Assembly (NCBI RefSeq): GCF_021728415.1
Contig: NZ_JAKKDV010000001.1
Location: 353,977-417,976 of the forward strand
Source: Flaviramulus multivorans
Lineage (GTDB): Bacteria > Bacteroidota > Bacteroidia > Flavobacteriales > Flavobacteriaceae
Reading direction: 5' to 3'
Length of the DNA stretch: 64,000 nt
In this document: one piece after another, positions 1 through 11,098 of the stretch
Layout of the letters: every line of letters starts with the position of its first letter
Numbering within the stretch: the first letter of the stretch is position 1
Translations under genes and position numbers: made by a program
Notes under the pieces: model-generated
The model's input: only the letters and a program-made list of their open reading frames with translations
Told to the model about the DNA's origin: nothing
Database searches by the model: none

Positions 1-1026
1 GTACGGTAGTGACCGTAGTGGTAGTAACCGTTTGGGTATCACCCTCTGCATCCGTGTCATTAGTCAGTACATTACCATCTACTGCCAAGTCTACAAACGT
101 ATTGTTGATGTCGTTCTCGGCATCCGTCGTATTATCATTGCCTTGGTCTGCAGTTACTGTAATGTAAACCGTTGCTTGATCACAAGCTTGTGGTGTACCA
201 CTATCGCATACGCTATAAACAAAACTATCTGTTCCTGTAAAACCAGCGTTTGGTGTGTAAATAAATGTACCATCAGCGTTTAATACCAAAGTACCATTAT
301 TCACATCATTAACAGGGACCGTATTCACCGTTTGGGTATCGCCCTCTGGATCTGTATCATTATCTAATACATTACCCGCTAATGCTGTATCCTCTGGAAT
401 GCTATACGCATCATCATTGGCTACCGTAATGTTTCCGTTGTCTGGTGATACCGTGATAACAACCACCGCTGTATCACACAATTGTGGTGTGCCATTGTCG
501 CATATCGTGTACTCAAAACTATCATCTCCCGTAAATCCTGGTGGTGGTGTATAGGTATACACCCCTGTATTGGGATCAATAGTCACAACAACACCTTCCG
601 TGGTAGTGACCGTTGTGGTAGTGACCACTATCGGATCCCCATCAGGATCAAAATCATTCGATAAAACATTACCCGTTACTGGTGTGTCTACCTCGGTCTC
701 CGCTGTATCTGCATTGGCTATCGGTGCCTCGTTATCAGGTCCTGGTATGGGTAATATCTCTATATATACCGTAGCTGTATCACACGCTTGTGGCGTACCA
801 TCATCACAGACTGTGTACTCAAAACTATCTTCACCTATATAACCCGCCGGTGGTGTATAAGTATACGCCCCTGTATTGGGATCAATTGTTACAATTACAC
901 CCTGTACGGTAGTGACCGTAGTGGTAGTAACCGTTTGGGTATCACCCTCTGCATCCGTGTCATTAGTCAGTACATTACCATCTACTGCCAAGTCTACAAA
1001 CGTATTGTTGATGTCGTTCTCGGCAT
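1..1026. repeat. Exact 123-bp direct repeat within the adhesin gene (1-123 and 904-1026)
   Basis: Bases 1-123 are identical to 904-1026 with no mismatch by eye. The offset of 903 bp is exactly 301 codons, so the frame is kept. The surrounding cadherin-like modules are about 100 residues long, so the copied unit spans three modules. Identity at the DNA level points to recent duplication or gene conversion. Confidence 0.9.
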
Positions 1027-3826
1027 TAGTACAATTCTCTAATATGGTAACAGGTACTGAAACTTCACAGCCATTTGCATCAATTACATTAATAGTATAA
1101 TCACCTGCCATTAGATCGTTAAACTCTCCTGTGGATTGAAAAACTCCATTTAATCCATATGTGTAAGGTTGTGTTCCTCCAGTCGCAGTTATAGAAACTG
1201 ACCCTAAAGGGTTGTAGCACACAATATTAGTTTGCGATGTTATACTTGCTGTTAAATCAATATCTGGTTGTGACACAGTTGCTGTTCTAGACGTTGTACA
1301 TCCATTTGCATCTATAATGTTTACTGTATATGTACCAGCAGAAAGGTTATTAATATCCTCAGTGGTTTCACCATTACTCCATTGGAATGTATACGGGAAA
1401 GTCCCTCCTGTAACTGTTAAATCCAACGAGCCTGTTTCGTCTCCAAAGCAAAGGTTATTTGAAACAGCTATACCTACAGTTAATTTATTTGGTTCATTAA
1501 CATGAGCTGTCGCTTCTACCGTACATTGCGTCACAGTATCTGTAATCGTAACTACATAGGCACCTGCTGACAAACCGGTGATACTTTGAGTTGTTGCTCC
1601 TCCAGGGCTCCATAAATATGTAAATGTTCCTGAACCTCCCGTAACATTTGCTGTTGCCGTTCCGTTGCTATCACCGAAGCACGTTGTAGGCGTTGCGGTA
1701 GTGGTGACTGAAAGGTTCTTACAACTTCCTGGGTTAACGGTTGAACTAGCTTCTGCATTACATCCATTGGCATCAGTAACCGTAACCGTATAATTTCCTG
1801 CACTTAAATTAGTAATCGCTTCTGTTGTTTCTCCTCCAGGACTCCATAAATATGTATATGGTTGTGTTCCGCCTGTAACCGAAGCTGTGACAGTACCATC
1901 TCCTGTGGCTGGTCCACTCTCATCAGTTGCACTTGCCGATACACTTAATACGCTAGAAGGCTCAACAATAGTCACACTTTGCTCAACTGGTTGACAAACC
2001 GTTCCATCTATTGTTACGCTAACTGTATAAACTCCAGCAATTAAATTACTTACTGTACTACTTGTAACTCCTGAATCTACTTGAGTAGGGTTTGTATTCC
2101 ATGTAAAGGTGAAGGTTGCTGATGGGTTTGCTAGTGAACTTGCACTAACAGTTGTTGCTCCTGTTGCCTCTCCTGCACATAAAACATCCTGAACATCATC
2201 AATATCTACTATTGCATCACAGGTATTAGAACAGCCTATAACAACTCCTTGTACTAGTGTACAGTCATTTGAATCGGTTATAGTGACTGTATGCGTTCCT
2301 GAAGGTAAATTAGTAGCCGTAGCCGTAGTTTGATTACCTGCACTAGCACTCCATAAATAAGTATATGGAGATGTTCCACCTCCTACCGATACCGTAGCTT
2401 CACCATTATTACAACCTTGTGAAGTTGTAGCATTCTCTTTAGTAATAACAACACTTAAAGGTTCTGGTTCTGAAAGTGTAACACTTATTGTAGCTGTATT
2501 TCCTAACGAATCAATTACTTCTATTGTGTAAATACCCGCTAATAATCCATTAAAAACAGGACTTGATTGTGGTGTATTTCCATTTAATGAGAACTGATAA
2601 GGAGGAACTCCATTATAGGCAGAAACTTTAATTTCGCCAGTAGCCTCTCCATTACATAAAATATGTGTTTTGTCGTCTACTTTGATTTTCGGTTTTCTTC
2701 CATCAACAAAATCATTACCACAAGTTGATTTTAAATTAATCGTTCGTGTTATTAAATTATCGTTGGCGCCATCTACATCAGAAATAGAAATATAACCCTC
2801 TGAATCATTCTCTTGAATTTCGTATACAACATCGACTAAAGCTTCAGGTATAGCAGCTATAGCTTTATAATTACCAGATGCATCCGTCGTTAAATTTTGA
2901 ACACTACCATCGGAACCGGTAATATTTACTGAAACTCCTTCAAGCGGATTATTATTATTGTCTTTAACTTGTCCACAGATAACAGGATATGTTACCAAGA
3001 TAGAATTCGGATTTTTATAATCGGCACTATTCATATCCAAAGAATAATAACGATCGCTATTTCCATCCTTCTTACCAATTAAGTAATTGAAGGAAGATTT
3101 GTTTTCAAAGTAATTACTAAAAGTGTATCTAGGATCTGTTGATATATCACCCCCAGGTGCTGTACTTGTATTTATGGCTTCTCCTCTTACAACAGTTGAC
3201 GTTTGAGTAAGATTTAACAAGGTATTGTTTGAAATAAAGTAGGCATCTGGTAAACTAATTTCAGCATACTCTCTAGTTCCATTGCTACTAGAATTCTTAT
3301 CGTCGTCGTCATCTCCTCCACCATTACTTCCACCGTCACCATCAATATCATAAGGTGAGGCAAAATAAGAGATAACTACTTCATCGCCATAATTGCCTCC
3401 GCCTTCAACAAACGTGATATTAAATAAAACACTTTGATTTTTACTATTTGTACTATTAATTCGAGGTTGAAAAGCTTCTGGGATACCAGAATCTGTTACG
3501 TCCATCTCTAATAAAGATGCACCTCCATTAAATTGTACAATCCTTACTAATGCATCTATGGTCGTACCATAAGGGTTATTAGGAAATACATTGCGAAAAC
3601 GATAAACTGCGCCTTCGGATAATGAATTTCCAGATATTAATTTTGGATTGACGAAATTTGAATTATCATAAAATGGAGAGCAATCACAACTTCTAGGAAT
3701 GGGATTGGTTTTATTCAATATGGTTAGCCCTTGAGCATATCCAAAATTAAATGCGCCATTTAGTATAACTAAACACATTATAAAGATAAGTCTTCTATAA
3801 AGAGTGTTGAATGTATTTTTAAACAT
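1..3826 (-). CDS. Giant secreted repeat adhesin, SprB-repeat and cadherin-like (3' end outside window)
   Basis: The minus-strand frame opens at the ATG at 3826 and has no stop before the window edge, so at least 1275 residues are encoded and the C-terminus is missing. It starts with a signal peptide (residues 1-30 ending GYAQG). A carboxypeptidase-regulatory-like domain lies near 283-340. About seven SprB-type repeats follow between 380 and 925, with the recurring pattern C.G...G......GG..PY.Y.W...G...T....L.AG.Y.V...D..GC. From about 925, cadherin-like (Big_9) modules of about 100 residues begin, with motifs such as TGNVLSND and [13 protein letters not shown]. SprB-repeat proteins of flavobacteria are exported by the type IX system and serve as surface adhesins in gliding or attachment. 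A C-terminal sorting domain would be expected to the left of the window. An exact 123-bp duplication lies inside the gene. Confidence 0.88.
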   Translation of the reverse strand, partial: MFKNTFNTLYRRLIFIMCLVILNGAFNFGYAQGLTILNKTNPIPRSCDCSPFYDNSNFVNPKLISGNSLSEGAVYRFRNVFPNNPYGTTIDALVRIVQFNGGASLLEMDVTDSGIPEAFQPRINSTNSKNQSVLFNITFVEGGGNYGDEVVISYFASPYDIDGDGGSNGGGDDDDDKNSSSNGTREYAEISLPDAYFISNNTLLNLTQTSTVVRGEAINTSTAPGGDISTDPRYTFSNYFENKSSFNYLIGKKDGNSDRYYSLDMNSADYKNPNSILVTYPVICGQVKDNNNNPLEGVSVNITGSDGSVQNLTTDASGNYKAIAAIPEALVDVVYEIQENDSEGYISISDVDGANDNLITRTINLKSTCGNDFVDGRKPKIKVDDKTHILCNGEATGEIKVSAYNGVPPYQFSLNGNTPQSSPVFNGLLAGIYTIEVIDSLGNTATISVTLSEPEPLSVVITKENATTSQGCNNGEATVSVGGGTSPYTYLWSASAGNQTTATATNLPSGTHTVTITDSNDCTLVQGVVIGCSNTCDAIVDIDDVQDVLCAGEATGATTVSASSLANPSATFTFTWNTNPTQVDSGVTSSTVSNLIAGVYTVSVTIDGTVCQPVEQSVTIVEPSSVLSVSASATDESGPATGDGTVTASVTGGTQPYTYLWSPGGETTEAITNLSAGNYTVTVTDANGCNAEASSTVNPGSCKNLSVTTTATPTTCFGDSNGTATANVTGGSGTFTYLWSPGGATTQSITGLSAGAYVVTITDTVTQCTVEATAHVNEPNKLTVGIAVSNNLCFGDETGSLDLTVTGGTFPYTFQWSNGETTEDINNLSAGTYTVNIIDANGCTTSRTATVSQPDIDLTASITSQTNIVCYNPLGSVSITATGGTQPYTYGLNGVFQSTGEFNDLMAGDYTINVIDANGCEVSVPVTILENCTNAENDINNTFVDLAVDGNVLTNDTDAEGDTQTVTTTTVTTVQGVIVTIDPNTGAYTYTPPAGYIGEDSFEYTVCDDGTPQACDTATVYIEILPIPGPDNEAPIANADTAETEVDTPVTGNVLSNDFDPDGDPIVVTTTTVTTTEGVVVTIDPNTGVYTYTPPPGFTGDDSFEYTICDNGTPQLCDTAVVVITVSPDNGNITVANDDAYSIPEDTALAGNVLDNDTDPEGDTQTVNTVPVNDVNNGTLVLNADGTFIYTPNAGFTGTDSFVYSVCDSGTPQACDQATVYITVTADQGNDNTTDAENDINNTFVDLAVDGNVLTNDTDAEGDTQTVTTTTVTTV

Positions 3827-3843
3827 AAGCCCTTTTTTTATGA

Positions 3844-3874
3844 TTTGAAGCGATCAATTTTGGCTTCAAATAAA
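3844..3874 (-). promoter_or_regulatory. Candidate -7 element and inverted repeat upstream of the adhesin
   Basis: On the minus strand TTTATTTG (plus 3867-3874) resembles the Bacteroidota -7 element TAnnTTTG. It overlaps an inverted repeat with perfect 8-bp arms (tttgaagc / gcttcaaa, 3844-3870) and an 11-nt loop. The repeat would sit at the transcript start, either as an operator or as a 5'-UTR hairpin. Confidence 0.35.
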
Positions 3875-4447
3875 TTTGTTATTAAATAAGAAAAAACAAC
3901 TGATTGCAGCGGTGGCAAATTTTAGGGCAGTAATTAAGTAAACTCCATAACTATACATTTTAGATACAATAGATTAATTAAACTTGGCTGATTACTAGTA
4001 GGGATCTTGCCAATAGTTTTTACATACTTTTCTAATTTGGGGTTAGATTTTAGGTTATTAACATTTTTGTGTAATTATTAACAATTTTAGCTTATTAAAT
4101 AACTTACTTGAAAAATATTATTTAAAACCTGTTATATTATCGATTAATGGTATTTATGGCGTTTTTTATCTGCAAAAACAACCTTTTAAACGTCGCTCAT
4201 TTTCCACTTTTTTACTTATAAATCGTTGATTTTTAGTTTATCGAAAATATATTTTCAAAATTAATTTGTTGAAATTGATTAACACAACGCTCTCTTTTTT
4301 AATGACAAAAAGCCTAAAGACATCAAATAACATAATTGACGTTTCTTACTATTTCTTGGTTGTTATAATAAAATCAAATAATGCTGTACTAAAACATTGG
4401 ATAGTTTTTTATACATTAAATCCACTTTATCAAATTAAGATATTGTT
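3875..4447. other. Intergenic region without a supported gene
   Basis: This very AT-rich spacer separates the divergent adhesin and pyrH. An open frame begins at 4266 and runs 4 bp into pyrH, but it has no recognisable protein features, low-complexity composition and no promoter of its own, so it is not called. No tRNA, terminator or clear repeat was seen. Confidence 0.6.
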
Positions 4448-4455
4448 TATATTTG
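4448..4455 (+). promoter_or_regulatory. -7 element of the pyrH-frr promoter
   Basis: TATATTTG matches the Bacteroidota -7 consensus TAnnTTTG and lies 19 bp before the pyrH ATG. The -33 region is weak. Confidence 0.5.
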
Positions 4456-4474
4456 CTAAACTTTCAATTGCAAA

Positions 4475-5182
4475 ATGAAATATAAAAGAATACTCCTCAA
4501 ATTATCAGGTGAAGCCTTAATGGGAAATCGTCAATATGGCATTGACCCTGAACGATTATCAGAATACGCAAAAGACATTAAGGAAATAACCGATAAAGGT
4601 GTTCAAGTAGCCATAGTAATTGGTGGCGGAAATATTTTTAGAGGAGTTGCTGGAGCCAGTAAAGGGATGGATAGAGTTCAAGGAGACCACATGGGAATGC
4701 TTGCCACTGTTATAAACGGATTAGCATTACAAGGGGCATTAGAAGATGCTGGTATACCAACCAGATTACAATCTGCTATTAAAATTAATGAAGTTGCTGA
4801 ACCTTTTATTAGACGAAGAGCAATGCGTCATTTGGAAAAAGGACGTGTAGTAATTTTTGGTGGCGGTACTGGAAATCCTTATTTTACAACGGATTCTGCA
4901 GCGGTTTTACGTGCTATTGAAGTAGAAGCCGATGTTATTTTAAAAGGTACCAGAGTAGATGGTATTTACAATGCAGATCCAGAAAAAGACGATAAAGCCA
5001 TTAAATTTAATTTTATATCTTTTGATGAAGTTTTGCGTAAAGGACTCAAAGTTATGGATACAACTGCCTTTACACTAAGTCAGGAAAACGAATTACCAAT
5101 TATTGTTTTTGATATGAATAAAAAAGGTAATTTACTTAAAGTAGTTTCGGGAGAAAACATAGGAACAGAAGTTAATATTTAA
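4475..5182 (+). CDS. pyrH: UMP kinase
   Basis: This is the hexameric bacterial UMP kinase, which phosphorylates UMP to UDP with ATP in the cytoplasm, the first step committed to UTP and CTP supply. It has 235 residues, the normal length. The amino-acid-kinase fold is clear: KLSGEALMG near residue 8, the glycine loop [10 protein letters not shown] near 48-57, and the nucleotide-binding [14 protein letters not shown] near 129-142. It is followed 48 bp later by frr, the usual bacterial pyrH-frr pairing. The ATG at 4475 is supported by the -7 element 19 bp upstream. Confidence 0.96.
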   Translation: MKYKRILLKLSGEALMGNRQYGIDPERLSEYAKDIKEITDKGVQVAIVIGGGNIFRGVAGASKGMDRVQGDHMGMLATVINGLALQGALEDAGIPTRLQSAIKINEVAEPFIRRRAMRHLEKGRVVIFGGGTGNPYFTTDSAAVLRAIEVEADVILKGTRVDGIYNADPEKDDKAIKFNFISFDEVLRKGLKVMDTTAFTLSQENELPIIVFDMNKKGNLLKVVSGENIGTEVNI

Positions 5183-5230
5183 AATTGGTGCGATTTTTGA
5201 ATCTTTCACTGTCAAAAAAAGTTTAAGAAA

Positions 5231-5788
5231 ATGAACGAAGACATACAATTTATACTAGACACGGCAAATGAGGCGATGCACAATGCCATCAAACACCTTG
5301 AAAAACAATTTGTAAACATTAGAGCAGGAAAAGCAAGTCCTGCGATGCTTGGTAGTGTGATGGTAGACTACTATGGGACACAAACACCTTTAAATCAAGT
5401 TGCAAATGTTAATACACCAGATGGTAGAACCATTACTGTTCAACCATGGGAAAAAAGCATGCTTCAAGAAATTGAGCGAGGTATTGCTTATGCAAATCTT
5501 GGTTTTAACCCCATGAATAACGGTGAAACCATTATTATTAATGTACCTCCTTTAACTGAAGAACGCAGACGTGATTTAGCAAAACAGGCAAAGGCAGAAG
5601 CTGAAGACGCTAAAGTTAGTATTAGATCAGCAAGAAAAGACGCTATGACTGATGTTAAGAAAAATGATGATGTTTCGGAAGACTTAAAAAGTAATGCTGA
5701 AATAGATATACAAGCTTTAACAGACAAGTATGTAAAAAAGGTTGATGATCTTTTTGATAATAAAGAAAAAGAAATAATGACTGTATAA
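5231..5788 (+). CDS. frr: Ribosome recycling factor
   Basis: Ribosome recycling factor works with EF-G to split post-termination ribosomes. At 185 residues it has the usual length. The N-terminal NIRAGKASPAML segment and the PLTEERRRDLAKQAK helix are diagnostic of the three-helix bundle. It is most likely cotranscribed with pyrH and closed by the terminator directly after its stop. Confidence 0.96.
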   Translation: MNEDIQFILDTANEAMHNAIKHLEKQFVNIRAGKASPAMLGSVMVDYYGTQTPLNQVANVNTPDGRTITVQPWEKSMLQEIERGIAYANLGFNPMNNGETIIINVPPLTEERRRDLAKQAKAEAEDAKVSIRSARKDAMTDVKKNDDVSEDLKSNAEIDIQALTDKYVKKVDDLFDNKEKEIMTV

Positions 5789-5795
5789 AACTAGG

Positions 5796-5821
5796 AAAGC
5801 GACTAAAATGTCGCTTTTTTT
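5796..5821 (+). terminator. Rho-independent terminator after frr
   Basis: An 8-bp stem (aaagcgac / gtcgcttt) with a 6-nt loop is followed by a T run, 8 bp after the frr stop. Confidence 0.85.
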
Positions 5822-5841
5822 ATAACTCATCAATCATTTAA

Positions 5842-7104
5842 ATGTTTAAACGTTGTTCTCTCTTTTTAATTTTTCTTTGTTATTCTATAACATATGCACA
5901 AACTATTTCAGAACAACTATCAGAACCGGAACAGGATTCTATAAAAAAAACCGAATTTTTAAAACAACTTGGTAATGGGTTTTTCCCAACCAAATACTTC
6001 AATTTCGATTTACGATATTTAATAAAATACAATCAATATGAAGGCGTAAGAACAGGCATCGGTATTGAAACTAATGATGAGTTCTCAAAAAAATATCGTG
6101 TAAACAGCTATGTAGTTTATGGGTTTAGAGACCATCGCTTTAAATATAGTGTTGGTGGTGGTTTTAGATTAACAGAAAAAAGTAATACTTGGGTGAACCT
6201 ATCATACACTGATGATTTACAAGAAACAGGAAGCACCAAGTTTTTAACCGACAAACGCTTTTTTCAATTTTTTGAACCTCGCCTATTAAACATCGATTTA
6301 TTTCACAAACATATCACTAAGTCCATCTCCTTAGAGCATGAACTAACTCCCAAACTATTAACAGAGACCGAATTAGCAGTAAGTAAAATAGAACCTACAT
6401 ACGCTTATAACTTCAATATTAATGGGGATACATTCAATAATTTTGATTTAAGTACTGCAAAAATTGCATTTCAATGGAGTCCTTTCGACGTTATTTCAGA
6501 ATCAAAAAAAGAAGCAGTAGATGGATACCCAAAGTTTACACTGCAATACACTAAGAGTTTTAATGATGTATTGAATGGCGATTTTAGCTTTTCAAAATTA
6601 GACTTTCGAACAATCTTAAAAATCGGGGATGAGAAAAATGCTTTTTCTGAAATTACCTTTGTTTCAGGAGCTGCAAGTGGAGATACGCCACTTACACATT
6701 TGTATCATGCATATCCAAATAATATCACAAAAGAAACCATTCTCCAACGGTTTTCTGTAGCTGGTTTAAATAGTTTTGAGACCATGTATTTTAACGAATT
6801 TTTTTCCGATAAGTTTGCAACATTTCAATTAAAACACTTCTTAAAGCCTTTTAATGTATCACCACGTTATAAACCGCAAATGGTTTTAATTACTCGATTT
6901 GCAATTGGCGATATGAAAAACCCTGAAAGACACCAAAATATAGCCTTTGGCTCATTAAAAAAAGGATATTCTGAATCGGGTTTCGAAATTAATAAATTGC
7001 TTTTTGGTTTTGGTTTAAGCTTTTCATACCGTTATGGAGGCTACCACTTACCTAGTTTTGCTGATAATGTTGCCTTTAAGTTTACATTTAACGTCTCTTT
7101 ATAA
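5842..7104 (+). CDS. Outer-membrane beta-barrel protein, DUF5686-like C-terminal half
   Basis: A predicted secreted protein of 420 residues with a signal peptide ending near residue 19 (TYAQ). Alternating aromatic and hydrophobic strands run to a terminal strand ending in FNVSL, as in outer-membrane barrels. The C-terminus (YSESGFEINKLLFGFG, YRYGGYHLPSFADN) resembles the end of DUF5686/carboxypeptidase-regulatory barrel proteins of flavobacteria. Those are usually about 800 residues and carry an N-terminal regulatory domain that is absent here. The function is unknown. It stands alone between the frr terminator and the promoter at 7125. The family assignment rests on remembered C-terminal similarity only. 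Confidence 0.7.
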   Translation: MFKRCSLFLIFLCYSITYAQTISEQLSEPEQDSIKKTEFLKQLGNGFFPTKYFNFDLRYLIKYNQYEGVRTGIGIETNDEFSKKYRVNSYVVYGFRDHRFKYSVGGGFRLTEKSNTWVNLSYTDDLQETGSTKFLTDKRFFQFFEPRLLNIDLFHKHITKSISLEHELTPKLLTETELAVSKIEPTYAYNFNINGDTFNNFDLSTAKIAFQWSPFDVISESKKEAVDGYPKFTLQYTKSFNDVLNGDFSFSKLDFRTILKIGDEKNAFSEITFVSGAASGDTPLTHLYHAYPNNITKETILQRFSVAGLNSFETMYFNEFFSDKFATFQLKHFLKPFNVSPRYKPQMVLITRFAIGDMKNPERHQNIAFGSLKKGYSESGFEINKLLFGFGLSFSYRYGGYHLPSFADNVAFKFTFNVSL

Positions 7105-7124
7105 GGTAATATACTTGTTTTTCC

Positions 7125-7132
7125 TACCTTTG
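7125..7132 (+). promoter_or_regulatory. -7 element of the exporter gene at 7152
   Basis: TACCTTTG is a perfect TAnnTTTG element 19 bp before the ATG. No good -33 match is seen. Confidence 0.5.
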
Positions 7133-7151
7133 CGCAACTTTAAATTATAGC

Positions 7152-9557
7152 ATGTTTAAACTTTTTACAAACACCTTTTGGGATGTTATAGCAAGATTAA
7201 TTTTACGTAACAAAATTATTATTCTTGTTAGTATTATTATTGCCACTTTTCTGCTTAGTCAGAAGTGGGAAAACATGCGTTTTACCTATACCGAGGCTAA
7301 TTTATTACCTGATGACCATGAGGTAAATATCGTTTACGATAATTTTTTAAAAACCTTTGGAGAAGAGGGTAATCTTATTGTACTTGGTGTTAAAGACTCG
7401 ACTTTATTTACGGTTGAAAAGTTAAATGCTTGGAACAAACTGTCTGATGATTTTAAAAAGAATAAAGCTGTAGAAACAGTTATTTCTATTAAAGACCTTC
7501 AAAAATTAATTAAAGACACCCAAAATGAAAGGTTTAGACTTGAGCCTTTTATTAAAGATTCGATTACATCATTAGCTCAAATTGAAACCTTACAAAATGA
7601 GCTTTTTAAACAGTACCCGTTTTATGATAATTTTTTGTTCAATAAAGAAACAAAAACTATCAGAACTGCTATTTACTTAAAAAAAGACATCGTAAATACG
7701 TCCGAAAGAAAAGATTTTGTTATCAATATTTTGTTACCCAAAATCGAAAGTTTTGAGGACAGTAATAACGTGGATATTAGGGTTTCTGGAATGCCCTATA
7801 TTCGTACTCTTAACTCTCAAAATATAGTTGATGAGATAGGTAAGTTTATAATTGCAGCGTTATTAGTAACATCTCTTATTTTCTTTTTCTTCTTTAGGTC
7901 TTTTAGAGCCACTTTTATTTCCCTTATTGTAGTCTGCGTTGGCGTTATGTGGACTTTGGGCATTATTGGTTTATTGAATTATGAAATTACTGTTTTAACA
8001 GCACTTATTCCTCCACTTATTATTGTAATTGGTATCCCTAACTGTATATTTTTAATCAATAAATATCAACACGAAGTTAAATTACACGGAAATAAAGTAA
8101 AATCGCTGCAAAGGGTAATAACAAAAATTGGAAATGCTACTTTAATGACCAATGTAACGACGGCTTCGGGATTCGCAACCTTTATTTTAACCGAAAGTAC
8201 GCTTTTAAAAGAATTTGGTATTGTTGCATCGCTTAGTATTTTGGCTATTTTTATTTTATGCTTACTCATAATTCCTATTATTTACACCTTTTTACCTTAT
8301 CCTAAAGAGCGTCATTTAGAGCATTTAAACAAACGTTGGATTGGTGGATTTGTTAATTGGATGGAGTATATGGTAAAGCAAAAACGAATTGCTATTTATG
8401 TAACTTCGGTTTTACTTTTAACGCTTAGTATCATTGGAATTTATCAAATAAAAATTTCAGGCAGCTTAATAGAAGACATGCCACAGGATTCGGAGTTTGT
8501 AAACGATATCCGTTTTTTTGAGGAAGAATTTAACGGTATCATGCCATTAGAAATTATGGTTGATACGAAGCGTAAAAAGGGGGTAATGAAACTCTCAACG
8601 CTGAAACGAATGGACGAGTTGGAGGATTTAATCATTGAAACACCCGAGTTATCAAAACCTATTTCAGTGGTTGGTTTAGTTAAGTACTCCAAACAGGCCT
8701 ATTATAATGGTAATCCTAAGTTCTACCAATTACCAACGTCACAAGAAAACAGCTTTATATTATCGTATGCAAAAAACTCATCATCCAATGTAGATTTGCT
8801 TAAAAACTTTGTAGATAGTACGGGTCAGTACGCGCGTATTACAACTTTCATGAAGGATATTGGTACCGACAAAATGGAGCGCATTGAAGAAAACCTTCAA
8901 ACTAAAATCGATAAAGTTTTCCCAGAAAAGCAATATGATGTTACACTTACTGGTAAAGCTTTAGTGTTTCAAAAAGGAACCAAATATTTAGTAAAAAACT
9001 TAGCTATTTCCTTATCATTAGCCATTCTATTAATAGCGTTATTTATGGCTTATATGTTTAGGTCTGGCCGTATGATTATTGTGTCTCTCATACCAAATTT
9101 ATTGCCTCTTTTAGTTACTGCTGGTTTAATGGGTTATTTGGGTGTCCCCATTAAACCTTCAACCATTTTGGTGTTTAGTATAGCCTTTGGTATTTCGGTA
9201 GATGATACCATTCACTTCCTAGCAAAGTATAGACAAGAGTTACAGGCAAATCACTGGAAAATTAAAGTCTCGGTTTATGGCGCGTTGCGAGAAACTGGCG
9301 TAAGCATGTTTTACACGTCTATAGTGCTGTTTTTTGGTTTTTCTGTTTTTACTATTTCTAGTTTTGGTGGTACAGTAGCATTAGGTGCTTTAGTGTCGGC
9401 AACCCTATTGTTCGCCATGTTATCCAACCTACTATTATTGCCATCATTACTGTTGTCATTAGAGCGCAGTATTGCCAATAAAGAGGTGCTTAGAGAACCT
9501 TCTATCAATATTATTCCTGAAGAAGACGAAGAAGAGCCATCTATTACTGATAGTTAA
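7152..9557 (+). CDS. RND/MMPL-superfamily exporter
   Basis: An inner-membrane protein of 801 residues with the two-fold layout of the MMPL/hydrophobe exporter branch of the RND superfamily. One N-terminal helix (about 22-42) precedes a periplasmic domain and a five-helix bundle (about 230-375). A sixth helix, a second periplasmic domain and a second bundle (about 620-775) follow. The conserved segment FGISVDDTIHFLAKYR near 680 is typical of the helix carrying proton-relay acidic residues. Members move lipids, hopanoids or other hydrophobic molecules; the substrate here is unknown. The C-terminus is short and acidic. No periplasmic adaptor or TolC gene adjoins it. Confidence 0.85.
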   Translation: MFKLFTNTFWDVIARLILRNKIIILVSIIIATFLLSQKWENMRFTYTEANLLPDDHEVNIVYDNFLKTFGEEGNLIVLGVKDSTLFTVEKLNAWNKLSDDFKKNKAVETVISIKDLQKLIKDTQNERFRLEPFIKDSITSLAQIETLQNELFKQYPFYDNFLFNKETKTIRTAIYLKKDIVNTSERKDFVINILLPKIESFEDSNNVDIRVSGMPYIRTLNSQNIVDEIGKFIIAALLVTSLIFFFFFRSFRATFISLIVVCVGVMWTLGIIGLLNYEITVLTALIPPLIIVIGIPNCIFLINKYQHEVKLHGNKVKSLQRVITKIGNATLMTNVTTASGFATFILTESTLLKEFGIVASLSILAIFILCLLIIPIIYTFLPYPKERHLEHLNKRWIGGFVNWMEYMVKQKRIAIYVTSVLLLTLSIIGIYQIKISGSLIEDMPQDSEFVNDIRFFEEEFNGIMPLEIMVDTKRKKGVMKLSTLKRMDELEDLIIETPELSKPISVVGLVKYSKQAYYNGNPKFYQLPTSQENSFILSYAKNSSSNVDLLKNFVDSTGQYARITTFMKDIGTDKMERIEENLQTKIDKVFPEKQYDVTLTGKALVFQKGTKYLVKNLAISLSLAILLIALFMAYMFRSGRMIIVSLIPNLLPLLVTAGLMGYLGVPIKPSTILVFSIAFGISVDDTIHFLAKYRQELQANHWKIKVSVYGALRETGVSMFYTSIVLFFGFSVFTISSFGGTVALGALVSATLLFAMLSNLLLLPSLLLSLERSIANKEVLREPSINIIPEEDEEEPSITDS

Positions 9558-9633
9558 AAAATCAAATTCAATACTCAATAATTTTTTTTGGAATTAACTC
9601 TTGATGGCTATCGGGATTGATTATTGAAAACTT

Positions 9634-9641
9634 TATATTTA
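9634..9641 (+). promoter_or_regulatory. Candidate -7 element of asnS
   Basis: TATATTTA followed by C, 19 bp before the asnS ATG, is close to TAnnTTTG and has the same spacing as the pyrH and 7152 promoters. Confidence 0.35.
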
Positions 9642-9660
9642 CATATTAAATTTAATACAC

Positions 9661-11094
9661 ATGCAATCACGAACTGTATCAGAATTATTATCACAAGATA
9701 TTGTTATAAAAGAAGTAGAAATTAAAGGTTGGGTACGTACGTTTAGAGCCAACCGTTTTATAGCCTTAAATGATGGTTCTACTATTAACAATATTCAATG
9801 TGTAGTTGATTTTGAAAAATTTGACGAGGCGCTTTTAAAACGTATCACTACAGGAGCCGCTATTCATATAAAAGGAGAGTTAGTAGAAAGCCAAGGAAAA
9901 GGGCAAAACGTAGAAATACAAGTTAATGAACTTGTTATTTTAGGTGATTCAGATCCTGAAACATACCCTATTCAACCCAAAAAGCACTCGTTTGAATTTT
10001 TAAGAGAAAACGCCCACTTACGTACTAGAACAAATACCTTTAGTGCTGTGATGCGTTTACGTTCAGCATTATCATTTGCTATTCATAAATACTTTAATGA
10101 TAATGGGTTCTACTATATGCATGCACCAATCATCACAGGAAGTGATGCTGAAGGCGCTGGTGAAATGTTTAAAGTAACTAGCCTTGATTTTAATAAGTTA
10201 CCTTTAGATGAGTCTGGAAAGGTTGACCATAGCGAAGATTTTTTTGGAAAAGAAACCAACTTAACGGTTTCAGGTCAATTAGAGGCTGAAACCTATGCGA
10301 TGTCGCTTGGTAAAGTTTATACTTTCGGGCCAACCTTTAGGGCTGAAAACTCAAACACGTCTAGACATTTAGCCGAATTTTGGATGATTGAGCCAGAAGT
10401 TGCCTTTATGGATTTGGCTGGTAATATGGATTTGGCTGAAGATTTTATGAAATTTGTTATCAGTTACGTACTTCAAAACAATCGAGAGGATTTAGAATTT
10501 TTAGATAAGCGTTTACATGATGAGGAAAAAGGAAAACCTCAAGCGGAGCGTAGTGACATGACTTTAATTGAAAAATTAAACTTCGTAAACGATAATCACT
10601 TTAAACGTGTTAGTTATACCGAAGCTATTGATATTTTACGCAACAGTAAACCCAATAAGAAAAAGAAATTTAAATATTTAATTGATGAATGGGGAACCGA
10701 TTTACAAAGTGAGCATGAACGATTTTTAGTAGAGAAACACTTTAAATGTCCAGTGATATTATTTGATTATCCAGCAAACATTAAAGCCTTCTACATGCGT
10801 TTAAACGATGATGGAAAAACGGTTCGCGCTATGGATATACTATTCCCTGGTATTGGTGAAATTGTTGGCGGTGCACAACGTGAAGAACGCTTAGATGTTT
10901 TAAAACAAAAAATGGCTGCCATAAATATTCCCGAAGAAGAGCTTTGGTGGTATTTAGATTTACGTAAATATGGCACTGCTGTGCATTCTGGTTTTGGTTT
11001 AGGTTTTGAACGCTTGGTAATGTTTGTTACAGGTATGAGTAATATTAGAGATGTTATTCCTTACCCACGAACGCCACAAAACGCAGAATTTTAA
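9661..11094 (+). CDS. asnS: Asparaginyl-tRNA synthetase
   Basis: A class IIb aminoacyl-tRNA synthetase that charges tRNA-Asn in the cytoplasm. It has 477 residues. The N-terminal OB-fold anticodon-binding domain (about 1-110) contains [14 protein letters not shown]. Class II motif 2 ([19 protein letters not shown]) and motif 3 ([12 protein letters not shown]) are both intact. AsnS is told from AspS by its length and by the absence of the bacterial GAD insertion; a separate aspS lies at 48151. It stands directly upstream of rpoN, which has its own promoter. Confidence 0.95.
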   Translation: MQSRTVSELLSQDIVIKEVEIKGWVRTFRANRFIALNDGSTINNIQCVVDFEKFDEALLKRITTGAAIHIKGELVESQGKGQNVEIQVNELVILGDSDPETYPIQPKKHSFEFLRENAHLRTRTNTFSAVMRLRSALSFAIHKYFNDNGFYYMHAPIITGSDAEGAGEMFKVTSLDFNKLPLDESGKVDHSEDFFGKETNLTVSGQLEAETYAMSLGKVYTFGPTFRAENSNTSRHLAEFWMIEPEVAFMDLAGNMDLAEDFMKFVISYVLQNNREDLEFLDKRLHDEEKGKPQAERSDMTLIEKLNFVNDNHFKRVSYTEAIDILRNSKPNKKKKFKYLIDEWGTDLQSEHERFLVEKHFKCPVILFDYPANIKAFYMRLNDDGKTVRAMDILFPGIGEIVGGAQREERLDVLKQKMAAINIPEEELWWYLDLRKYGTAVHSGFGLGFERLVMFVTGMSNIRDVIPYPRTPQNAEF

Positions 11095-11098
11095 TGAC

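Noticed and set aside
1-1040. Possible CRISPR array or satellite from repeated ggtagt/gaccgt units
   Set aside because: The repetition keeps codon phase and encodes Thr/Val-rich strands of cadherin-like modules. There are no unique spacers of constant length.
32-1505. Plus-strand frames in the first 1.5 kb
   Set aside because: They are shadows of the minus-strand adhesin. Their cysteine- and valine-rich repetitive products come from reading the repeat codons backwards.
4049-4090. TTAACA-like hexamers in the adhesin-pyrH spacer
   Set aside because: Their spacing is not a multiple of 11 bp and no -7 element lies at the expected distance, so they are not counted with the Pho-like arrays.
4266-4478. 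70-codon frame overlapping the start of pyrH
   Set aside because: Low-complexity AT-rich sequence, no protein features, and it covers the pyrH promoter and start.
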